A stretch of DNA of 64,000 nt, taken from positions 1 through 64,000 of the forward strand of contig JANRJC010000007.1 of the NCBI GenBank assembly GCA_033764335.1. Direction: 5' to 3'. This document shows, piece by piece, positions 60,401-64,000 of this stretch. Source of the DNA: JAGQVA01 sp033764335. Lineage in GTDB: Bacteria; Bacteroidota; Bacteroidia; J057. Under the pieces are notes generated by a model, which was not told the DNA's origin, ran no database searches, and worked only from the letters and a program-made list of their open reading frames with translations. Numbering within the stretch: the first letter of the stretch is position 1; every line of letters starts with the position of its first letter. A program made the position numbers and the translations under genes.

Positions 60401-60445
60401 GTAGAAAAAGTGCAGCGGAAGATAAGGCAGTCGTTTAATATCCAT
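57404..60445 (-). CDS. Polytopic membrane protein with C-terminal TPR domain
   Basis: A 1013-residue protein with the ATG at 60445 (MDIKRLPYLPLHFFYHQLS); the codon used by an earlier in-frame start is TTG and adds only six residues. The N-terminal half (about 1-430) has around 12 hydrophobic helices (for example MFLVLMGLLLAAAGFFLF, LFWFFQAVAWSLMLTVASSL). The C-terminal half has TPR-like repeats (QALLKGDTEAAANAYEVAIG, QPDSAIMVLKQGLLADLHLSGLYSNLGLIY, ESIELNLELARAWLLAGKPEKSAKIL). Neither half matches a family I know with function. The layout is a membrane protein with a periplasmic or cytoplasmic TPR scaffold, such as those found with protein export or with glycan assembly. It follows gatC in the same orientation (22 bases apart). 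Confidence 0.75.
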   Translation of the reverse strand: MDIKRLPYLPLHFFYHQLSTDNRRMFLVLMGLLLAAAGFFLFSYVYPEFWALQITEVSETSTEKVLVTTLHQNYRSFDINLNAFRQWVSYSASPLLPQALPVVLFWFFQAVAWSLMLTVASSLKGRWPFFLFFICALFIHFSGVIPALLPQGGWAAFGLEFGVVIVFLGFGYLFMSHTLRWSLPARWGLFLGLMLILFSLPLLLSGWLTLHQMSIDAFVWLLLLSVLYLFFIGKEPTNLIILLSTNRPEPSARLGIGWVAAVVFLYLLTGFLWMNEFLRFGLPVMDIGLRPGHLVFISAIFTVFTSQNQYHQVKNIFGSLAGFTYFLIAGSLAIVSFLFVNFASGDQIFIIAIEQIAAVFFFSIGIGHTLFIFINHSELLKAKVNFYYLMTQGRSLSLYTVWLIGLVALISAEGRENWASINLAYQTHANNTGDQALLKGDTEAAANAYEVAIGQSKFSPKANYNLASLYLSDRNKLAIAVGYYQDATRSFEFAPARLNAANLFYLNYQVTEAKNILKKGLSARDISPYVANNLALMYVKEKQPDSAIMVLKQGLLADLHLSGLYSNLGLIYFDNQRTEDAIRFMKAARDAGGNGEVARVNSLMLAMKMPEIPDFQLEEDILSENYFLSYNHLLWQMRQQGNNINRKKLKTLADQDQSPDAMLLDGYLMFEEDSTEYALSRMKYLQRSYPDYAAQAHYLIGVGYFHKGAPEMARKYFLAQAEAGDLWGELYAAKMNIDLGNADSASLQLSMLRAKDQALWEPCGRELAMLLKAYGQDLYAGTEWDLSTLTFDEKVRIGIYADSMNQYINALEGFRAVQAMDSGSIVPYLELGRIYNKYADSLAIETLNFGLAVNPESIELNLELARAWLLAGKPEKSAKILNKYTDNLQYADEILFLRAQQSLIQKDTSAAITILDSLHQKEPLNAKYILPLASVYAARGEYEQGNVLISTAINLNDANGELWYYYAVFSRAWNLPEDAGFGAVKAIELSRSPQRKKEIAADFAEEIRLISQN

Positions 60446-60467
60446 AGGAGGCTGAGACAAAACGGGT

Positions 60468-60758
60468 TTATTTTTTCACAACCTTGGGGACGCGGAAATA
60501 ATTTTCGTTGTGATCCGGAGCATTTTTTAGCACTTCCTCTTGTGAAAGAGGCGCATCGGGCGTATCCGGGCGGAGGCGGTTGACCTCATCCGTAAGGTGA
60601 ATCAACGGTTTGACATTATCCGTATCCACTTCGCGGAGTTTGCCGATAAAGTCCAGCATTCCCTGAAAATCGGTGCGGAGTTGCGCCATTTCGGAGTCTG
60701 GAATTTCGAGTTTGCTCAGCGTCGCAAGCTTTTGCAGGAGTTCATCAGTAATTTGCAT
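60468..60758 (-). CDS. gatC: Asp/Glu-tRNA amidotransferase subunit C
   Basis: A 96-residue protein (ATG at 60758; MQITDELLQKLATLSKLEIPDSEMAQLRTDFQGMLDFIGKL is the standard GatC opening, and the upstream extension MYFYV is not conserved). It ends PDTPDAPLSQEEVLKNAPDHNENYFRVPKVV, the GatC hallmark that wraps the GatA active site (ApxxxxxyfrVPkV). GatCAB converts Glu-tRNA(Gln) to Gln-tRNA(Gln), and Asp-tRNA(Asn) where AsnRS is missing. No gatA or gatB in this window. Shares orientation with the TPR membrane protein downstream. Confidence 0.93.
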   Translation of the reverse strand: MQITDELLQKLATLSKLEIPDSEMAQLRTDFQGMLDFIGKLREVDTDNVKPLIHLTDEVNRLRPDTPDAPLSQEEVLKNAPDHNENYFRVPKVVKK

Positions 60759-60867
60759 GACGTAAAAATACACGAAGAGGCAAAAAGATACAACCGCAGG
60801 CAGATTAAGGGTTGTTGATTTTTACACGGTTTATATAAAAAAGTTGTGTATCCACTCCTGTAATCTC

Positions 60868-63800
60868 TCAGCGAATCAAGGTAATCGTCCCCGCTCGCTC
60901 AAATTTCGCTCCGGTGTTGAAGGTTCCCTTTACAATATAAGTGTAAACTCCTTCGGGTGCAGGGTTCGCATTTTGCAAATACCCGTTCCAGCCCTGATCC
61001 AGTGAAGGAATCCTCGCAATTTGTTCTCCCCAGCGACTAAATATCAGGGCTTCCATTTCGACAACGCCCTCTCCGCCAAAGTAAAAAATGTCGTTGTACC
61101 CGTCGTCATTGGGGGTAAAGGCATTGGGGTAAAAAATGGCTCCGTCCGGAAGTATTTCAATCGTAAGCGAATATGTTGTCGGGCAAACCCAATATTCATT
61201 GTAAGTAGTAAGGGTAATGGTATAAATGCCGGGATCGGTATAGGTAAATGTCGGATTTTCGAGATCGGACATTCCCCGTGCAACTCCAAAATTCCATTCA
61301 TATCCCGCTGCTCCCTGTGAGGTATTGACCATTTGCAGGGGTTGTTGGGAAAGGGTAATGGTCGTATCGGTGGGCGGAAGAGTCGTAAATTCGGGCACTG
61401 CCGGTGGTGTATTGCCTACAAAAACAGAAATTGAGTCTGTACAACCCTGGGCATCTGTTACCCATGCGATATAACTTCCTCCGAAAATCTGGTTAACCTC
61501 CGGGGTAGTCAGTCCCGGCAAACCGTCCCAATAAAAAGTATAGGGCATCGTCCCCCCCAAAGCGCTCACGGCTGCAAAACCATTGTCCCAGTCGCAAAAT
61601 GCGTCGGAGACGGAAACCAATCCGAGTAAAAGTGTATCGGGTTCGGTGAGGCTGAGAGAACTCGTATCGGTACATCCCCGCCTGTCGGTAATCTGAATCT
61701 GATACAGTCCGGCTCTTAGCCCTGATGCGGAAGGTACGGTAGGGAGAGAAGGGTCATTCCATAAAATCGTATAGGGCAAATTTCCTCCGGAAATTGTAGC
61801 GTTCAGGCTTCCGTCTGATCCGCTGTGACAACTTATATTTTCGCCCTGAAGCGAAACCACCAGGGTGTCGGGTTCGGAAATCAAAATAGAATTTAGCTGC
61901 TGCGTACAGCCATTGGCATCGGTGAGGAGTATGTCGTAATTGCCCGGCGACAATTCGTCAAACAAACTGTCAGGGCTGCCTAAACCTCCGTTTAGCTGAA
62001 AATTGTAAGGATTTACTCCGCCCGTCGCCGATACGGAAATGATTCCATTTGCCTCTCCATAACATCTAACATTGCTGATAGAGTCTAATGTCAGCACCAA
62101 CAACGGCGGTTCGGTCAGCGTGTCTGAAACCGTAGCGATACATCCCTGTGAGTCTGTGACGATAAAATTGTATGTGCCGGAAGGCCAATTCGCGAATAGC
62201 GAATCAGTCTGAAAATTGCCATTATTTACCGAAAAAATATAAGGTGATGTTCCCCCGGAAACTGATAATTGCAGGCTGCCACTACTATCGCGAAAACAGG
62301 CAACCGGCTGGTTGTCAAAGATGCGGGCAATTAGGGTATCGGGTTGGGTGAGGTTTATTATAACGGTATCGGTGCAGGCATTGTCATCCCGAACGACCAC
62401 CTGATAGGTTCCGGCAGCCAGGCTGTCAAAAACGGGTGAAACACCAAACCCTGCGTTGTCAAGCTGATAGGTATATAGCCCGGTTCCTCCCGTAACGCCG
62501 ATACTAAACCGCCCGGTTTTATTTCCCCAGCAGTCCACATTCCGTAGCGAATCCACCCCGCCGGAGAGTAACGACGGCTCAGAAATGACCGTGTCCACCG
62601 TTGCAACACAGCCGCTGTCATCCTGCATGACGATGGAGTAGGCGCCCGCAGGCAAACCCGAAAAGACGGAGTCGGTTTGTGAGGGGTTTCCATTAAGAGA
62701 AAAAAGGTAGGGCAATGTTCCACCGGCAGCGTGAAGAGTAAGAGTGGCGGAACTGTCATTAAAACATAAAATTTCCGTAACACCCGTTATCGCAAAAGTT
62801 AAGGGTTGTGGCTGTGTGATATAGTAGGGAATGGGCACAAGGCATCCGTTGGCGTCATAACCGAGGAGGGTATCGGATGAGGCAGGAAGGTTTATCAGGG
62901 CTTGGGTAAGTGGGAAAAAATTAAACCCGTCGGCAGTGTATTGATAAGGGCCTGTACCCCCGATCGCCTGAAATGTAAGCTGTCCGGTACTGTCACCAAA
63001 ACAGCCCACATTGTTTTGCTGATCTATACCAATGGCAAGTCCCGTAGGTGTGGTCACGACGGTATCTACTGTGGCCAGACATCCATTAGCATCTAATACG
63101 CTGAGCGTATAAAACCCCGCATAAAGAGAGTCAAAAACGGGCTGATTCTGGAAGGGAAAAGCATTGATCGCATATTGAAAAGGAAGGGTGCCACCCGCCC
63201 CGGCTACGCCCAGTACACCGGTATTATTCCCAAAACAATCCACATCCTGGCGCTGATTGACAGAAGCTGTGAGAAGCAACGGTTCGGTAATGGTCACAAT
63301 CTGGCTGTCGGTACAACTGCTATCGTCCCTGACTACAAAGGTATAACTGCCCGCCGCCAGTCCCTGAAATACAGGACTGCTGCTATAAGTTCCGCCGCTG
63401 AGCGAGAACTCCCACGGGGCCGTTCCGCCAGAAGCCGACAAGGTTGCCAAACCACTATTATTCCCAAAACAATCCACCATCAAAAGCACCGGGTTTTGGA
63501 AAATGAGCTGCGGCGGTTCGGTAATCTGTACCGGGAAAGTAGCCACACAACCGCTGTCATCCTGGATGTTTATCGGATAAATACCGGCTGCAAGGTTGCT
63601 GTAAAGTGTATCACCGGTAAATGGGCCGTTTTGGAAGGAAAACAAATAATTACCCACGCCGCCACTGGCATTTACCGAAAAAACCCCCGTCGCATTTCCA
63701 AAACAATTGACATTGGAAATCACCTGCGATTGGAGTGCCAGCGGTGTGGGTTCGGTAATGGAAAAACTAACTGTCTTTGTACAATTCAACCCATCGCGAA

Positions 63801-64000
63801 TCCATGCGGTATAAGTGCCTGCGGAGAGTCCGGTAAAAAAAGGATTGGGCTGGAACAGAGACCCATTGAGTGAATAGCTGTATCCGCCACTGCCGCCATT
63901 TCCGCTCAGAAAAACTTTTCCGGTATTTCCGCCAAAACAAGCTACGGAGATTGTCTGGGTAATGGAGACCGAAAGAACCGGATTTTGAGTAAGGGTAATG
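60868..64000 (-). CDS. SprB-repeat adhesin with PKD and T9SS C-terminal domain; 5' part off the window
   Basis: Open from 64000 to the stop at 60868, at least 1044 codons, without an initiation codon in view. It comprises about eleven SprB-type repeats of roughly 75-85 residues, each with xxCFGNxTG, a GGTxPYxF strand pair, a xLxAGxYxxxVxDxxGC strand and an xITEP linker. A PKD-like domain follows (YEWNFGVARGMSDLENPTFTYTDPGIYTITL) and a final gliding-associated CTD (GAIFYPNAFTPNDDGYNDIFYF, LIFSRWGEQIARIPSLDQGWNGY, PEGVYTYIVKG, AGTITLIR). SprB is the moving adhesin of the gliding apparatus, exported by T9SS. This is therefore likely a surface adhesin or a large surface protein; its start is outside the window. 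The Cys residues are conserved in each repeat. Confidence 0.93.
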   Translation of the reverse strand, partial: ITLTQNPVLSVSITQTISVACFGGNTGKVFLSGNGGSGGYSYSLNGSLFQPNPFFTGLSAGTYTAWIRDGLNCTKTVSFSITEPTPLALQSQVISNVNCFGNATGVFSVNASGGVGNYLFSFQNGPFTGDTLYSNLAAGIYPINIQDDSGCVATFPVQITEPPQLIFQNPVLLMVDCFGNNSGLATLSASGGTAPWEFSLSGGTYSSSPVFQGLAAGSYTFVVRDDSSCTDSQIVTITEPLLLTASVNQRQDVDCFGNNTGVLGVAGAGGTLPFQYAINAFPFQNQPVFDSLYAGFYTLSVLDANGCLATVDTVVTTPTGLAIGIDQQNNVGCFGDSTGQLTFQAIGGTGPYQYTADGFNFFPLTQALINLPASSDTLLGYDANGCLVPIPYYITQPQPLTFAITGVTEILCFNDSSATLTLHAAGGTLPYLFSLNGNPSQTDSVFSGLPAGAYSIVMQDDSGCVATVDTVISEPSLLSGGVDSLRNVDCWGNKTGRFSIGVTGGTGLYTYQLDNAGFGVSPVFDSLAAGTYQVVVRDDNACTDTVIINLTQPDTLIARIFDNQPVACFRDSSGSLQLSVSGGTSPYIFSVNNGNFQTDSLFANWPSGTYNFIVTDSQGCIATVSDTLTEPPLLVLTLDSISNVRCYGEANGIISVSATGGVNPYNFQLNGGLGSPDSLFDELSPGNYDILLTDANGCTQQLNSILISEPDTLVVSLQGENISCHSGSDGSLNATISGGNLPYTILWNDPSLPTVPSASGLRAGLYQIQITDRRGCTDTSSLSLTEPDTLLLGLVSVSDAFCDWDNGFAAVSALGGTMPYTFYWDGLPGLTTPEVNQIFGGSYIAWVTDAQGCTDSISVFVGNTPPAVPEFTTLPPTDTTITLSQQPLQMVNTSQGAAGYEWNFGVARGMSDLENPTFTYTDPGIYTITLTTYNEYWVCPTTYSLTIEILPDGAIFYPNAFTPNDDGYNDIFYFGGEGVVEMEALIFSRWGEQIARIPSLDQGWNGYLQNANPAPEGVYTYIVKGTFNTGAKFERAGTITLIR

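Noticed and set aside
63175..63873. Plus-strand 232-aa open frame opposite the SprB repeats
   Set aside because: Shadow of the adhesin; rich in Arg, Ile and His and lacking a domain.
60868..64000. SprB repeats as possible CRISPR or DNA-level tandem repeats
   Set aside because: They are repeats in the protein (about 75-85 residues each) that have diverged at DNA level, with no short direct repeats and spacers.

Overview
The window looks like a chromosomal segment of a gliding or surface-associated member of the Bacteroidota, most like the Saprospiria/Lewinella group. The evidence is: type IX secretion C-terminal domains (8523-8900 and 60868-64000), SprB-type adhesin repeats, TonB receptor plus DUF4249 lipoprotein pairs, an ECF sigma/anti-sigma unit, and promoters of the TTTG-N21-TAnnTTTG type. 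No phage, insertion sequence, CRISPR array or rRNA was seen. One tRNA gene is present (Thr, anticodon CGT).

Layout. 1-8.4 kb: an outer-membrane protein cut by the window edge, a YkgJ Cys-cluster protein, an OmpA-like protein, glycosyltransferases, DUF4159 and DUF2461 proteins, then about 690 bp of decayed DNA that includes a beheaded AIPR-type abortive-infection gene, and a DprE1-like FAD oxidase. 8.5-18 kb: a small T9SS cargo protein, htpG with a well-formed promoter and a palindrome at its predicted start, ppdK, and a GH2 glycosidase with an unusual membrane-anchored tail beside a lipoprotein sulfatase. 18-25 kb: a TPR-histidine kinase, then tRNA-Thr followed after 5 nt by a membrane-anchored NACHT/LRR (NLR-like) NTPase, which converges on a DUF2235 lipase-like gene; then a haem-binding-type protein and an EGF-like lipoprotein. 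25-34.5 kb: an exopolysaccharide locus (response regulator, degenerate receiver fused to a sugar transferase, flippase, glycosyltransferase, O-antigen ligase/polymerase, MpaB-type oxygenase). This locus is interrupted by a compositionally different two-gene module, an ABC/AAA-type ATPase and a PD-(D/E)XK-like nuclease, with its own promoter and a strong Shine-Dalgarno site. 34.7-43.4 kb: two TonB receptor/DUF4249 pairs and an ECF sigma factor with a beta-barrel-fused anti-sigma-like protein. 43.4-48.5 kb: a beta-propeller lipoprotein and a 1388-residue inactive-CHAT/TM/TPR protein in one operon. 48.6-60.8 kb: pirin, an AAA ATPase, an S9 peptidase, a HAD phosphatase, DUF2937, ppk1, a TPR membrane protein and gatC. 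60.9 kb to the end: a large SprB-repeat T9SS adhesin running off the window.

How the genes work together. The EPS genes can make, flip and polymerise a surface polysaccharide, with receiver domains suggesting control by signalling. The TonB receptors, ECF unit, GH2 and sulfatase suggest use of external (possibly sulfated) glycans. Three immunity-like elements stand out: the ATPase/nuclease pair, the tRNA-linked NLR-like NTPase, and the AIPR remnant. The ATPase/nuclease pair is the best candidate for an undescribed system. All functional assignments come from reading motifs by eye; no database search was run.
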